Shown: positions 1 through 12,810, numbered from the stretch's first letter. The stretch is DNA of 64,000 bases from Stropharia rugosoannulata (GCA_028532985.1 JANCIK010000011.1:2418001-2482000); one strand, 5' to 3'. The notes: generated by a model not told the origin, from the sequence alone. A program made the numbers and translations.

Positions 1-1195
1 CTGGAGTCAGGACCGGTGGGTTCTTAAGCTATGGATACAAGAAATTCCTGAAAAAAATCCTTTGCTCTCTATCGCAGAGTGTGGTTATAATAATCGTAGG
101 TGACTATATGCCTGCACTCAGTTGAGCTGCGGGAGATGGTAAAGGCTGCTCAAAAAGTTGTTTGAGTGACTATATGCGCTGTCCTTCCGTCTTTTAGGCC
201 TGATATCATACGGAGTATGCCGCAACGCTTCATTCATTCCAAGCGCATGTGAAGCCTCTGATTCCAGGAAAGAAAAGTGTGTGCGAGGGACTTTACAGAC
301 AGGCAGATTGACTTTTCCTGTCCTTGCGTAGTTGTTCGAGGAAAGGTGCATATATGCGGCGGACGATGTCAATGGGTGACTATATGCGCAGTCCTGGCTT
401 TCGCCGTAGTTGATTCCAACGAAGATAAAGCGCGTGCGAAGGATGTCTCTAAAGTTAACGGGCTGCGCATTGTTTGGGATGCTGCCTACGGCGTATCACA
501 TGAACTCGGTGAGACTTGAGCGCGCCTTAGCATTGAATGAGCGTCTATCAGTACAACGACAAACCTTTAAGAGTTTACGTGCGCACGCGCACCCGGATCC
601 GCTGACGAGCGGCACATGGCCTGCGCACGCCGCGAGCACATGTGCTTCTCCAGACGATGTATCCTGCCACGTAGGGCGGCTTCATATGGGGAACCAGGCC
701 TCCTTTGTTCTTGTGCGGGCAGCTGGCTGAACGTGTGGAGCACAGCGGGCATGTATGTATGCAGAGCGTCTGGGCATTTTGAGACGGGACGACGGCGAGC
801 AGGGCGACGGCGACGACGGCAGCGGGCAGACAGCTGGAGACGGCGGTCCACGGTCGTCGCCGCATAAAAATAAGTAAGAGCAGGCCGTCCGGTGGCCCGG
901 ACAGCAGAATTGAGTGTGGGACAGACGCCAGGCACGGATGGGAGCCGACCCGCTCAGCGGAGATCGAATCAGTTGTTTCTCCTCTTCCCATCCTTCATCA
1001 CTCCCCCTCACCATCCTGCCCGTAGCCTCCCCCGACCTCCCCCGACGTTCGTCGCTGTTCTTCGCGACCCGCGGGGCTCCGAGGCACCACCTACAGTCAT
1101 CCCTGCCCCTCCCGCACGCTGCCCCGGCCGACAGCCTGCTCTCACCCGCTCTCCCTTTCCGCTGTACGTTGCAGCATACACCTTGACCGACCCAG
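1..1195. other. No gene recognised; upstream region of the 1.2 kb gene
   Basis: Only short, overlapping frames without recognisable protein content are present on either strand. The motif gtgactatatgc occurs three times (100-111, 166-177, 376-387). The last 250 bases before 1196 are rich in C/T, as is common in promoters and 5' leaders of basidiomycete genes. I see no RNA gene. Confidence 0.5.
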
Positions 1196-4100
1196 ATGCA
1201 GGACGGACACGGCCACGCATCCCCGCCCTTCGACCATGCCCAGCCATATTCCCCCTCACAGCCCCCTCTCGCCGACCCCCGTCTGCTCATCGCCGCCACC
1301 CTTGCTGCGCTCCTTTTCGCCGGCTCCGCGGCGGTTCTGCGTGGCCGCGCGTATGCTCTCCCGATACCGCGCGTTGCATTGCTGAGAAAGGCGCGCGAAA
1401 CGCCTAACGAGCTCGAGTCCGAGTCATCCAAGGCGAAGGCGAAAAGTCCGAACGCGCAAGCAGGCCCGTCCAACTATCGCGACGACGACGATGCTACACA
1501 CGTGCGTGTTCACACAGACTCGGCGGACAGCAAGGCCGCTGCACGTTCGAAAGACCGAAGAAAGAGGGGGAAAGATGTGACAAAGGGGAAGAAGGGACGC
1601 GCGCTCCTCGAAAGCGTCGGTGGGACGATTAGCCACTCACGCACACCATCCACCGCCATACCCACATCTCCGACAAGGGCAGAGTCCAAAACGCCCAATG
1701 CCACATCGTCCTCGCGCTCTGCAACTCCACCTCTGCGTGCGCCTACCCCAGGACCGACCCCGAGCGAGAATTCCGCTGTCAGCGTCATCAACACCAGAGG
1801 AAGGAGCGGCAGTCCAGACCCAAGCAGCCCAAGTATAAGTGCACGCATGGCCCCTCGCGGCCCAAGCCCACGCCCAGCTCCCGCCCAGGCACGCACGGAA
1901 GGGTCCGCAGTAGTCGCTGGGGACGCGCGCGCTTCGGGGGGACCCTCCGAAGGCGGGATATCTATGCAAGACTGTATTGACGGGGATAGAGACGGTGGTA
2001 GCAGTCGCGATAGACAGCCTGAACTGAACCCTGGTGAAGATATTCTGCAGCCGGACAGAGTGGCAGTGGAGCGCGGTGATCTCCCCACGGAGAATGAGAC
2101 CGAGACTGAGACGGAGACGGAGACGGAAGGCACGACGGCGGCGTCGAGCGTTGTGCTAGACGCTCCGCCGGCAGAAACTGTGAAGACGGAAAGCGCCTCG
2201 CGCGGGAGTGATTTCGTCGCACCAGTATCAGCATCGTCGGCACGCGAACCCCGGCCCGCCTCGTCAAATGCGGGCCCAACCGCGCCTGTAGCAAAGCAGC
2301 CTAGTACAAGTATGTATCTCTCTCCCTTTCCCTTTCCGCCGCGAAACTGACGCATATATGTATAATATCAGGTTTAGACTCAAGCAATCCGCGTAGACCT
2401 CATACGCCAGCGCGTCTGAACAATGGCGACGCCTCTGGGCGGAGTAGTACCCCGCCGGCGCCCACCTCGCCCCGGGGCGCGGCCTTCTCTGTAGGCTCGA
2501 TGCCTAGCTCACCATCTCCTCTCTCAGTGACTTTCGGAAACACCTCAACGCCCGCGTCAGGTTCGCCAAGTAGTAACGTTCATGCCGGCAACAACTCCAC
2601 ATTGGGTCATACCAGTGCGACGCCTAATACTGGGCCTGGCGGTACAACGAATGGCGCAGCGCCTAATGCTAGTAATAACAGCAATTCAGGTACGCCCGCT
2701 CTGTCCCTGCAGACCCAGCTCGCGGGTGTGCGGGGCGCACTCGAAGCGGCCCGGCTGCGCGAGGAGAAGCACAAGACAGACATGGAGCGCATGGTTAAAG
2801 ATCTGGAAGCGGTCAGGTGGGAGAATGGGGTACTGAGGCGGACAGAGGGCGAGGTGAGCTTTCTATCATTTATTCTTTGCTTTTCTTCTTCTTCTTTTCA
2901 AGCGGTTTGTATTTTGCGTGCATCTTATTTGTTTTGGCCAGAGGCGTGAACCTCTGTAAGCAGTAGGCGGAAAGCCCCAAAAGCGCATATACGCGTTTTA
3001 TTTTATTTATTTTCCTAATGCTCCAACGATTCCACGGAAATTATGCATCAAGGCTTTATTCGTATTTTTCCCCGTCCTTTCATTTTCATTCTTGTTATCG
3101 ACGCCCCTTACTGACTCGTGTCATCTCAAACCTGTAGTTGCACACACATATTCGGCAATTGTCGTATCAGGTCCAGCAGTATGCAGCGCTTCTGGCGGGC
3201 GTTGCACCCCATATGCAGCAACAACATCAACAGCAGATGCAAATGCAGATGCAAATACATCAGATGCAGTTCTCTGCTCAAACGCAGACGCACGCCGGTC
3301 TCGCACAGGCAAATCCCACGCAGGCTCAAACCAATCATGCTCAGCTCCAGCGCCTGAGGCATCGCACGAGTGGGTCTCTAGGCGGGGTGAATGCCGGTGT
3401 AAGCGTCGGTGTGAATGGCTATACTGGTCCAGGGATTGGCATGACATCCATCAATCAACCAGTTGGACCCTTACCTATGCGCACGCATACACCAGCACAG
3501 TCGGTGTCGATAACATCTGAGGCCGAGACTGGTACTGGTACTGTGGCCGTGGATGTTCCGACAGGAACGGCACAGGAGGAAGGGAGCTCCAAAATTGAAA
3601 ATGTCAACGAAAAGCAGGAGCACGGTCAAACAGATACATCATTTGCTCAGGTGCAAACCCAGGCGGGTGATCAAAAAAGAGAGGAAGAATTCCAAACACG
3701 GCTTAAGTCGGAGGAAGAGAGAGAAGAGGGAGATGGACTAGCTCAAAAACAGCAGCAGGAGCAGACTGAAGTTGCTACTCAAAATCAGAATGAGATACAA
3801 GTACGGGCGCAAACGCAAACGCAAACACGACAGGAGGAGTGTTCACAAGCTGAGGAAAAAGGGAGTGGAGTAGTGGCTCAGATGCAGATGCAAGGACAAT
3901 CGAAGGCCCCGCAGACACAGATGCAGAATGGTCACAGACACACACCTAGTGCAGGTTATGCGGGTCAGCCGCTGCCTGCCCCGTTGCACCTTGCCATGCT
4001 AAGCACGCAGCATCATGGAACGATGTCGCCACCCGCTATGGGTATGATCTCCCCTCCCCCGACGGGCATGATGTCGCCTACGCCAGGGCCTATCGCACTG

Positions 4101-5174
4101 GGTATGCCCATGCCAATGGGTTACGCGCCAGGCCCGTTCTCACCCCCCATCCCATTCTCACCATACGCAGTGTCAGCGCTTCCCCCTTGGGGTGCGCTAA
4201 TGCAGCAGCAGTCTGGTGCAGCATATCACCATCATCACCAGCAGCTTAGCCAGCATCATCAGCATCCGCAACACCACCAGCAACAGCCGGTAGGCTCAGG
4301 TTCAGGTGCACCATCCGCGCAACATGCCGCGAGTTTGTTCTCGATGCCTAGTGTCTACAGTACTAGTGGAGGAGGTGGCAGTGGCACAGCCAGCGGCTCG
4401 TCAAGCGCGGGCTCACGCTCGCCTGATATTCACGGATCCCCCAACTTGGGTAACGGTGGCGGAGGAAACGGCATTCAGCGCCTCCAACGTATTCGCCATG
4501 CCGCAGCGAGTCGTGGCAGCACGCGCATGCCTTGGGAAGAAACCGGTGACGGGTGGATTACGGCGACCTCGCCACACAGCTACGCCCAAATGGATGGCCC
4601 CGGCGCTCCTGGGCCAAGTACATATAGTGATCAGAATTCTGACCAGGATGGAGAACAGGGCAGTGATGGCGCAGAGGGCGTCAGCGCTCTTCTGGCAGAT
4701 GCTATTCTAAAGAGACCGGGGAGCATTGGCATGGGTGCTGGCCGCAGCGGTGCGCGCAGCCGGCCGGCGCTGAAAAATGCATTCGATCTCGAGGCGGATG
4801 ACACGGGCAACAGTGTGTCACGACGGGAGGATGGCGAAGGCGATCAACACGGGAAAGAGGCAGATGAGGAAGAGCGCCTAGTCGAGTTTACATTCCCGTC
4901 ACTATCCGACCTGGGAAACCCGCGTCGTGACCGCACAGCGGAGAGCACGTCGTCTTCTGGCTCTGGGTCAGCGTCGCCCGCTGTCCTGAACTTGGTCTCT
5001 ACTACGGGAACAGGGTCAGAGGAAGGGGTACACCCAGCTTTGCCGCCCTCTTCTATCTCGGATCCGGGACCCTTTGCAGTGTCGCAGATTCAGACACTGC
5101 AGGTGAGTGAAGACGCCGCGCTTCCTGCGGCACGCTCTGCAGAGGCAGAACTAGACAGTGCCTCTCGTGATTAA
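1196..5174 (+). CDS. Membrane-anchored, coiled-coil, Gln/Ser-rich protein of unknown function (about 1210 aa)
   Basis: Three exons: 1196-2309, 2372-2853 and 3138-5174, with junctions in phase (1/2 and 0/0), giving about 1210 residues. Near the N-terminus (about residues 30-50) is one hydrophobic stretch rich in Ala and Leu that can span a membrane. It is followed by a long Ser/Pro/Thr-rich region with an acidic ET repeat (about 301-310). The second exon junction lies inside a predicted coiled coil (LEAARLREEKHKTDMERM and on through the start of exon 3), after which come poly-Gln and Met-Gln runs, His-Gln repeats and a Gly/Ser-rich tail with an acidic patch. I do not recognise the family. The start is the first ATG that keeps the hydrophobic stretch N-terminal. 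A single-pass membrane protein with a large disordered cytosolic part is inferred; partners are unknown. Confidence 0.75.
2095..2131 (+). repeat. GAGAC-type microsatellite coding for an ET repeat
   Basis: A run of gagac/gagacg units in frame encodes alternating Glu-Thr within the disordered part of the 1.2-5.2 kb gene. Such runs change length easily by slippage in steps of six bases, so they usually keep the frame. Confidence 0.7.
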
Positions 5175-6120
5175 TGAGGTACTCTGTATATCCCAGTCAT
5201 TTCTTCATAGTGTCATTCTCCGGTTTCCTTCACATACGTTAGTAACATATCATCTATTTTTCATACCCATTTCCAAATTTTATACTGCCTCTACTTGTTC
5301 AGTTTTTTCCTGCGTCCTCGTCGTCATCCATCGACCGTCCTTACGCCCATTACAATTGTATCCCGTCCTCCACCATATCCTCACCATCCATCTCAATTCA
5401 TTGCATTGCAGCACTTCTTATTTTATTTTATTTTCCATCTCCTCTGTCTGTCCGCTCCACCTCACAAGACAATATAACCTTCCTTCGCACTTTCCTTACC
5501 CATATCCACCTGCCCCACTGCCCCAGTTGTATTTGTTCATGTCTGCTTCAGCCTTTGTAGTACTTTGCAGTATGCCAAGGCTGGGCCTCGGATGGCTGTT
5601 CATTTCTACTTTGTTCAAAGTTTCTCTTCCGCTCCTCTCTCCGACTCATCATTACCCACATTATTTGCTTATGTTCATCCTCATTCGTCCTGCCTCTCTA
5701 CTATATCTCTGTGCCTCGTACTACATACAGATGTTATTACTTACAATTCAAGCTATACATGCGTACAATAACAAAATCATTAGGTTCTCTTTTGCGGAAG
5801 CTTGTCTGTAATTTAAAGTTGGCCAGTCAAGACGCGTGACAAAACGCGTCAGTCGGGGTCTCAAAAGTGTTGAATGCAGCCCAGTGCCACTTGACCTGCA
5901 AGTGCGAGGTTTCCCAGCACGCACTACATCAGACTACATCGCAATCTACCTGTTAAATAACCTAAGTACGCTATACCATTGCTTGGTGTATAGTGAGTGT
6001 ATTCATAGTCATGCCGCGTTGGATGACAAGCTTACATAGGACCATGTCCAAGTCCAAGCAATATCCAAGCGGTAGTCAAGTAGTCAATAACCAACGCCCC
6101 AGATCGATTCTACTATCGTT
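5175..6120. other. Intergenic, pyrimidine-rich
   Basis: Follows the stop of the Gln-rich gene and precedes the GCP2 start. The + strand is rich in C and T and leaves a long open frame (5158-5811), but its translation is a monotonous Leu/Ser/Pro/Tyr mix with no domain, so I treat it as untranslated 3' sequence. Confidence 0.5.
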
Positions 6121-9100
6121 ATGGATCCTTACACTCCGGGGAAGAGGGCCGGAACGAGGAAGAAGACCATCGGTCTGTCCCAGAAGGAGCTTTCTAAGGT
6201 TACGCGAATCATATCTGTGTTGCAACAAAACCATGAATAAAGGACAGGTCACAGGCACAATCGCGTCTTCTCGACGGCATCGACAGCCTACAGATGACCT
6301 AGACGACTATCTGGACCCACAAAATCATCTGTCGGCTCAAGGTAATGCGAAAAGTACGTACGACTTCCTAATACTAACACAAACTTCTGCTAAACGTTGG
6401 TATGCTAGGCCACAACAATTCATCCTTCATTGCCGAGACATCATTTGTCCATGCGCCGCTGAATTCACGCGTCGTTTCTTCTTCACATGTCCCAAAATCG
6501 AAAGGAAAAGCGAAGCAGAAGCAGCAATCATTGGAAAGGGTACCGTTGGATATTCAGGAGGCACTCATATTGGAGGATCTGCTTTTCGTTCTTATGGTGC
6601 GTTCGGCCCTTAACTTATTATTACCCATCTGGACCCAGTTATAGGGAATTGAAGGCTCCTACATCACCTATCACCCAGACTACTCACCAGAAGATGACGA
6701 TCCCTTACAGGGAATCCGTTTCGTCGTATGTTCCTCTCTAGGTGTGTGCCTCCGATGTGACACAAGGTGACTGCTAATTGGCAGGCCAGACTCGTCCCTC
6801 AGCGACTTAGTTGAACGAATATTGCCTCTTGGGATGTACTACACTGCTATATCGTCATTCATTGAGCACCGGAGTCACCTCGAATATGGGCTAGTCAATC
6901 ATGCTCTCTGTGCAGCGATCAGGGAGATGTTAAGGGTTCGTCTCCCAGATCTTGCATGAAGCAATTCTTGACTTTACCATAGGACTATCAAACCCTTCTA
7001 TCTCAACTAGAGCACGCATTCAATACATCTCCTACCTTCTCTCTCCAGAAACTATGGTTTTATGTCCACCCAACTGTGCACACCCTTTCCCTGATCTACC
7101 AGCTCATCCTCGAGCTCGCTACTGCGGACGACCCGGGTGCAGATCTTTCTTCATCCTCAAGTTCTGAAGAAGACCCGGAGGAGGCGGCGAAAAACGAAGC
7201 ATTGGGGCTTGGGAAGGCATCACTAAAGGCGGTGTTGTCCGAGATCAAGCAGGGTGATATCACGCCAGGGAGCAGCATACCAGTGAAGGGCGGAGAGGTG
7301 CTCACTATCATATACGAACGAATGCAGAACATGAGTGGTGACCCCACGGCAAGCACAATCTATGGGACGCTACTGAACAAAGCTGGCCGGCCTTACGTAC
7401 AGATGCTCAAAGATTGGGTAGCGAGCGGGCGACTTGTAGATCCACACGAAGAGCTGCTTGTCAAAGAGAGCAAGTTTATCGACAGAGGGACATTAGAGAT
7501 GGATTATACGGACGAATATTGGGAGCGGCGGTATACGGTTAGCCTTTTGACCGGTCGACTATCGGGTTGCAGTTTCTCGACGCTAATGATTAAATTTACA
7601 GCTACGAGACGGATCGACGTCAAGTGGGGCATCGAAGCGGCACCAAGCAGGGATACCGGCGCCTCGCTCAGTTGGAGGGCGCCTTCCAGGTGGTGCGTGC
7701 ATACCACCGCTGTTGGAAAGCTGGAAACACAAGATACTACTGGCTGGAAAATATTTAAATGTCATCCGAGAATGTGGAATTGAGACGCCTAGGGACCAGG
7801 CACATTCAGACGACGAAGAGTTTTCTATGCAAGACGAGAGGTACGATCTATGCCTAATTGTTAAAATGCATTACTTACATATGTATTTATGATCAAGTTT
7901 CTACAAGTTTGTCGAACATGCTTATTCCCATGCTAATCAAACACTTCTTCAGTTGCTTCTCAAAGACCAGCAACTAATACCACGACTTCGGTCCCTTAAG
8001 CGCTACTTCTTCCTCTCGGAGTCCTCGTTCTTTACACATCTTCTAGACCTGAGTTCCACAGAACTGAGAAAATCATCGAAATCCGCGTCGGTTGCAAAGC
8101 TTCAAAGTCTCCTTGATTTAGCACTGAACACGGATACTGTCGGCGATGACGCGCTTTTCAGGGAGGACGTAAAGGTGACGATGGCGGAGAGCGGACTGTA
8201 CGACTTCCTTATGAAGGTCGTTACCGTAACTGGTGCTGTAAAGGGCGAGGAAGGTTTGCAAGGACACGGAGAAAAAGAAGTCAAAAAGGAGAAGGAGGAC
8301 AAGAAGCCCATGCAAGGTACGCTCCAGCATCGCACCACCGCCACCATTACTGACGTTATGTTATGCGTGTGGCAACAGCGATCGATGCCATGATGTTCGA
8401 TTACCAGGTCAAGTTCCCGCTCTCACTCGTCATCTCTCGCAAGACGATCCTGCGGTACCAGCTGCTCTTCCGGTTTCTGCTGCACCTGAAGCACATCGAG
8501 CAGGGCTTGTGCAACATGTGGACGGAGCAGATGACGGACCCGTGGCGCTGCGCGGTGCCGGGCCACCCCGAGTTCGTTGGCTGGCGCTTGCGCGTGTGTC
8601 TCCTCCGCGCGCGCATGCTCGCGTTCGTGCAGCAGATCCTCGCGTTCGTGACGTTCGAAGTGCTCGAGCCGAACTGGCAGGCTCTCGAGGCGAAGCTCGA
8701 GAAGGTGGTCACTGTCGATCAGCTGCTACGCGACCATCTCGACTTCCTCGATACATGCCTGAAGGAGAGCATGCTTACGAGCTCGAACCTCATCCGGGTG
8801 AGTTGTGCGCTTTGTCTTGCCTTAGTGTGTCTACCAGTGGTGAAAGATTGGCTTACATTTGGGTTTGGATATTACCAGGCGCTGTCGAAATCGCTGGTGG
8901 CGTGCCAGACTTTTGCCTTTTATTCCACTTCGTTCACTAAGGCCGCGCATCAGGCGATCGCGGCTGGCGAGCCTGAGAGCGATGCATCGAAATTAAAACG
9001 TTGGGACATCCTGCTGCGCTTCGAGGGAAATTTCAACCGATGGTACTTGTCACACATACATGCTTACTTTCATACATTATGCTGACTTCATTAATTCTAG

Positions 9101-9281
9101 GTTTGATGTACGATCCTTTACGCACACTTCTCTGCTTCTGTTCGTAAACTGACTTTTAATCCCGCAGAGCCATCTTGGACATGTCCAGTACAACGCGTCG
9201 AGTGACAATGTCTCGCTGCTCCCACTCGTCGTGCGCTTGAATAGCATCAAGGCGGCATACAACGACAAAGGCAAGTATTGA
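6121..9281 (+). CDS. Gamma-tubulin complex component GCP2 / Spc97 homologue
   Basis: Spliced product of about 842 residues, close to other GCP2/Spc97 proteins. Proposed exons: 6121-6198, 6248-6341, 6409-6596, 6645-6745, 6785-6935, 6983-7537, 7602-7840, 7898-8316, 8379-8797, 8879-9042, 9101-9107, 9168-9281; all junctions keep phase. The GCP N-terminal (GRIP1) part includes the stretch ERILPLGMYYTAISSFIEHR, and the segment HKILLAGKYLNVIRECGIE is typical of GCP2. The C-terminal GRIP2 part, which contacts gamma-tubulin, includes YQVKFPLSLVISRKTILRYQ and FRFLLHLKHIE. The protein builds the gamma-tubulin small complex that seeds microtubules at spindle pole bodies. The edge at 6745 (39-base intron) and the 7-base exon are the least certain points. 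It is presumably an essential single-copy gene. Confidence 0.9.
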
Positions 9282-9677
9282 ACCTTCCAAGAGGCGTACT
9301 TGATATCATATGTGAGTTCGAGAATGTCTATGATTGTCCGCTGTGCAGGCAGATTAGCAGAGTAGCTGTATGGGTGCAGATCTATCGTCGTTTCGCTGGT
9401 TATCATAGTCTAAAGCCTGTTGTGTGTATCCAGGAATGAAGTATCTGTTGCGGATGACCTTTTCGACGGCAAAGCAAAGAGAATTAGCAAAGACGGAAGA
9501 CTGCATTTGTGTATAACCAGCAATTAAGGACCTCTTATAGATATAATGGAAGAAAATACCCTAGCGACACAGAAAGAGAAGCACACTCGTTGCCGACTAA
9601 GAGTACATATGACTCTACGGTGACGTTGCGCTTTTCTCCTTTTCCTGTGCCAATAAACGCCTGTAAACGAACATATA
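9282..9677. other. Convergent 3' intergenic region
   Basis: Lies between the stop codons of the GCP2 gene (+) and the CUE-domain gene (-). No coding frame with recognisable content; presumably 3' untranslated sequence and terminators of both. Confidence 0.5.
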
Positions 9678-10793
9678 TCATATAAGCGAGGAAACTGGAT
9701 GAATATAGGAAAACACGCACTGCCTCGCTGCCAAAATCATCTTGGCCTTGCGTTCCCTGAGACTGGCCTCGCGCTTCTCGGCGCTGTCCTCCCAGACAGC
9801 CTTTCCCCCGAGCTGCTCCTCCCTGATCTCCTCTGCCGTCTTCGCGCGCTCTTCAAGGTGATACCGCGAGATAAGCGACTCGGCCTTCTTCTTTTGCGCG
9901 GTCGCTGTCGTTGTAGCTGTCGCCGGTGCCACAGGCTCGGCTGCGGGGTTCCTGGGGTATATTGTGTGGTATGCGGCCGGGGGCTGGACGTAGAGATTTA
10001 GGTCAGCAAGAAATGAGTAGGGAGATGGTAGGAGCTACTCACAGCTTCTAGGAAGCCGCGCTCGAGTATTTTGTTCGTTGTTTGCTGGACACTGCCCGTG
10101 CGTAGGAGATCGTATCGGATGTTGTCACTATATTCGTGTGCAGCAAAAGAATGGGTGAGTATGAAAAGTTGGGTGATGTGGTGACATCCGAATCCGAATA
10201 AACAAGGTACGGAGAGGAGAAATTGCAGTCAGCGGGGTGCTATGGAGAAATAAGAAATAAGAAATACGCAGGGATATCAGGGAACATGTTCGATATCGTG
10301 TCCACCTGAGGGGGAAAAGCGTGTCAGCAAGGGCCCCAGAACATGACAGCCGTCATCGCGCGCTTGCGGTGGCATGCACTCCAGAGCTTCTTTCCAAGCT
10401 GCTGCCGTTGCAATCCAGCGCGAATCTGGACGTCTGGGTGAGGAAAAGGCGTACCATATCTTGAGTGACATTTTTAGGTCGGAAACCCAGTGCGTCTACC
10501 GCCGTCCGCTGTTCTGGTGATTCACTTCCTAAATGTAATGAGAGCCCCGTCAGCACCTGATACGTTGTATGTTCGTTTGTATAAGAGAAAGAAAAATACA
10601 GAATGCATCGACCACACCCTCCCCCGCCCTCATCCCGTCTCTGGCACTCCGCCAGATTCAGACCACAGCCTGTCATGGTGCGCATCCACACCCCGATTCA
10701 TGAGTCGATACAGGAACCCGTACCTGATGTCACCCAGCGGAAGATAAAGACAATAACGGCGAATGCGACGATGACATTGACGACTTCACCCAT
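9678..10793 (-). CDS. CUE-domain ER membrane protein, Cue1-like
   Basis: Five exons (10793-10724, 10528-10455, 10305-10268, 10127-10043, 9983-9678) give about 190 residues. The first exon encodes a single N-terminal membrane segment (VNVIVAFAVIVFIFRWV) preceded by a very short lumenal end. A CUE ubiquitin-binding domain follows (about residues 32-80) with the diagnostic MFP and DLL motifs (MFPDIPADNIRYDLL). The C-terminus has a basic/acidic helix with repeated Arg/Lys/Glu, as in the E2-binding U7BR region of yeast Cue1. In yeast, Cue1 recruits and activates the E2 Ubc7 for ER-associated degradation; the same role is inferred here. The reading frame closes 13 codons after the AARQ segment; a longer spliced end is possible but not needed. 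Divergently placed from the Kre9-like gene, with 341 bases between the two starts. Confidence 0.85.
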
Positions 10794-11134
10794 GCTGGCG
10801 CCCGTCGCGAAGTGGTGGTATGCGGATAGGTACGATGTGGAGGTGAACAAGTGCAACGAGCCGGTCGGGTTAGGGGTAGCGCCGCTGGAATACGTGACGC
10901 CGTCGGACCCGCCCGGCCGCAGTCACGGCTCTTTTCCTCCCATCACCATCACCATCTAATCTTCGTATCTACCTATCGAAGGGCTCTACGCACTATTCGT
11001 CACTCGCCTAAGCTGGTTTCTTAGGTTTTGGTATTCCTGGGTCTGTACTGTCAAACATTGCTCGCAGATAAAGAGAAGGCATCGCCATTCACATTTTCTG
11101 GGTTGTTTTCTGTACTGGTTTTGTTTACTCAAAG
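10794..11134. promoter_or_regulatory. Shared divergent promoter region of the Cue1-like and Kre9-like genes
   Basis: These 341 bases separate two start codons that point away from each other and hold no credible gene. Both promoters must lie here, although I cannot identify individual factor sites. Confidence 0.5.
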
Positions 11135-11896
11135 ATGCTCGGACACAACCTGGCTCTCGTCCTGGTGACTTCCTTGTGGTCTATTGCTCCAGCTATGGCG
11201 AACTTGTACCCCACCAAGCCGATATCGACGACTATATATCAGGCAGGACTCCCCGCGCAAGTACAGTGGATTGACGACGGGTCGGATCCGCTGTTGAACC
11301 GAACGGGAGAAGTCAGGATAGACCTCTACGAAGGCAACAACGTGAGTGTTTTCGCGCATATAGTCAACTATCTCCGACACGCCAAATGGTCTGCTCTTCT
11401 CTTCCAACCTGGATCAGACATACTTGGCTACTCTTGCAAAGGGCGTGGACCCGGAGTCTCTATCTACTACAATCTTCATACCCCCCTCAGTCATTCCGAA
11501 AAACTATCATTCTTTGTAAGGCCGCGGAAATTTTCCTTGGTTATTTTTTCTCATCAGTATAACAGTACCCTGCGCTTTCTCACCGTGGAACCAGTTCAAA
11601 TCATCTACAGCGCAGATTTCGCCATTATTCAAAACTCCTTCTCGTCTGTAACGCTCTCGACCACTGCAACGTCCTCTTGCCATGCCACCATAACGACGAC
11701 CGTCATATCCAGCGTGATAAGCACGCAGATGACATTGCCCAGTGCCGTGCGGAAAGAGAGTGCTGCTGCTGCTGCAGGCAGGTGGGGACGGCACACTTTA
11801 CCTGCTGGTCTTTTCTCCATTGACTCCGACAGAATGAGATTTCGGTTGATGTTCATTGTCTGGCCTGCGCTCATGGGACTCTCTATGGCTCTTTGA
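11135..11896 (+). CDS. Secreted Kre9/Knh1-like, Ser/Thr-rich GPI-anchored protein
   Basis: Three exons (11135-11341, 11418-11515, 11566-11896) encode about 211 residues. An N-terminal signal peptide (about 1-21) is followed by the Ig-like fold of the Kre9/Knh1 family. Key segments are the QVQWIDDG strand, TYLATLAKGVDPES, IPPSVIPKNYHS and a closing VQIIYSADFAI strand. A short Ser/Thr-rich linker then leads to a hydrophobic C-terminal tail (MFIVWPALMGLSMAL), typical of a GPI attachment signal. The second intron uses the AG at 11564-11565; the earlier AG at 11556-11557 would break the family frame. The family is linked to cell-wall beta-glucan assembly in yeast; in agaricomycetes these small GPI forms are numerous and mostly unstudied. 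Confidence 0.85.
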   Translation: MLGHNLALVLVTSLWSIAPAMANLYPTKPISTTIYQAGLPAQVQWIDDGSDPLLNRTGEVRIDLYEGNNVSVFAHIVNYLRHAKWSALLFQPGSDILGYSCKGRGPGVSIYYNLHTPLSHSEKLSFFVRPRKFSLVIFSHQYNSTLRFLTVEPVQIIYSADFAIIQNSFSSVTLSTTATSSCHATITTTVISSVISTQMTLPSAVRKESAAAAAGRWGRHTLPAGLFSIDSDRMRFRLMFIVWPALMGLSMAL

Positions 11897-12810
11897 CTTG
11901 TCAGAATCCAATATCATGATCTTTTGGTCCATTTTGTCAGCACACAATGTTGACACAATGTATTATTTTCCAGTCCCGCTTTGAGCACTCCGAAGTTGGA
12001 GACTGGTGTCATTGAGGCCGAACCTCTGTGGATAACTAAGACTCTGGAATAAAGTAGATCATAGGCAGTGTTTTGTGCATTTGTAAAGGATCACTTCAGT
12101 TCAATTCTCTGACTCATCTTGCGTGAAGGATAGTGCGCTGAATTGGCGCTGAAAAAACGGTAGCAAAATATAATTTCTTGAATATTTTATGCTAACCCCA
12201 AAATGCTTTGTTAGGGACGATTGCTAAGTACGAATGAGGTATATCACTTTCTTTTTCGGTTTTATGATTGGATCACTTGATTGGTAAATGTGTCCCCAAC
12301 TGTTACCAGCTGTTACCTCGTTCTAATCGCCGCTACCTAGCCCATCTTTTGCATGAATATTCTATTTGGATAGTCGGCGCGTTTTCTAGAATTCAATGGG
12401 CTGTAGTTTGAGGGAGCCGGTTTCTATAAATGTTCAACCTGTAACCTTTCTCGTCTCATCTCTTGCTCATCTCGGCCAAGATGTCAACATTCCAATGCGG
12501 TATTTTATGAAGTAAGATACTCATCACTTATGCACCTTCAGTATTTTGGTGCACTATGTAACGCGGTTCAGAATTATTGAATATATTGCAATTATCTTGC
12601 CAAGCCGATGATTGATTTATGTAACTTACACTTATATTTGCACAATATTGATTTATTTACTTTTAGCTAAGTATCGTAATTAGTAATAAAATTTAATCAC
12701 ACCCTCTGGTCCCACGTGAGCCGCGAGTTCCTGGGGGTAGGATCCGGGTGGGCCCAAGTTGTTCCTATACTTATTTCTCTCCTTAACCATCATTTACATT
12801 TACGAGCGAA
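11897..12810. other. AT-rich intergenic region
   Basis: Between the Kre9-like stop and the dihydrolipoyl dehydrogenase start. No frame longer than about 60 codons. A TATA-like tctataaatg lies at about 12423, but it is too far from the start at 12811 to be assigned with confidence. Confidence 0.45.

Noticed and set aside
575..1473. Long overlapping frames on both strands (up to 263 codons)
   Set aside because: High GC content removes stop codons; the frames overlap the first exon of the real + strand gene and show Arg/Ser/Pro-rich shadow translations.
5158..5811. 217-codon open frame on the + strand
   Set aside because: Pyrimidine-rich sequence leaves frames open by chance; the translation is a low-complexity Leu/Ser/Pro/Tyr mix with no domain, and it overlaps the end of a real gene.
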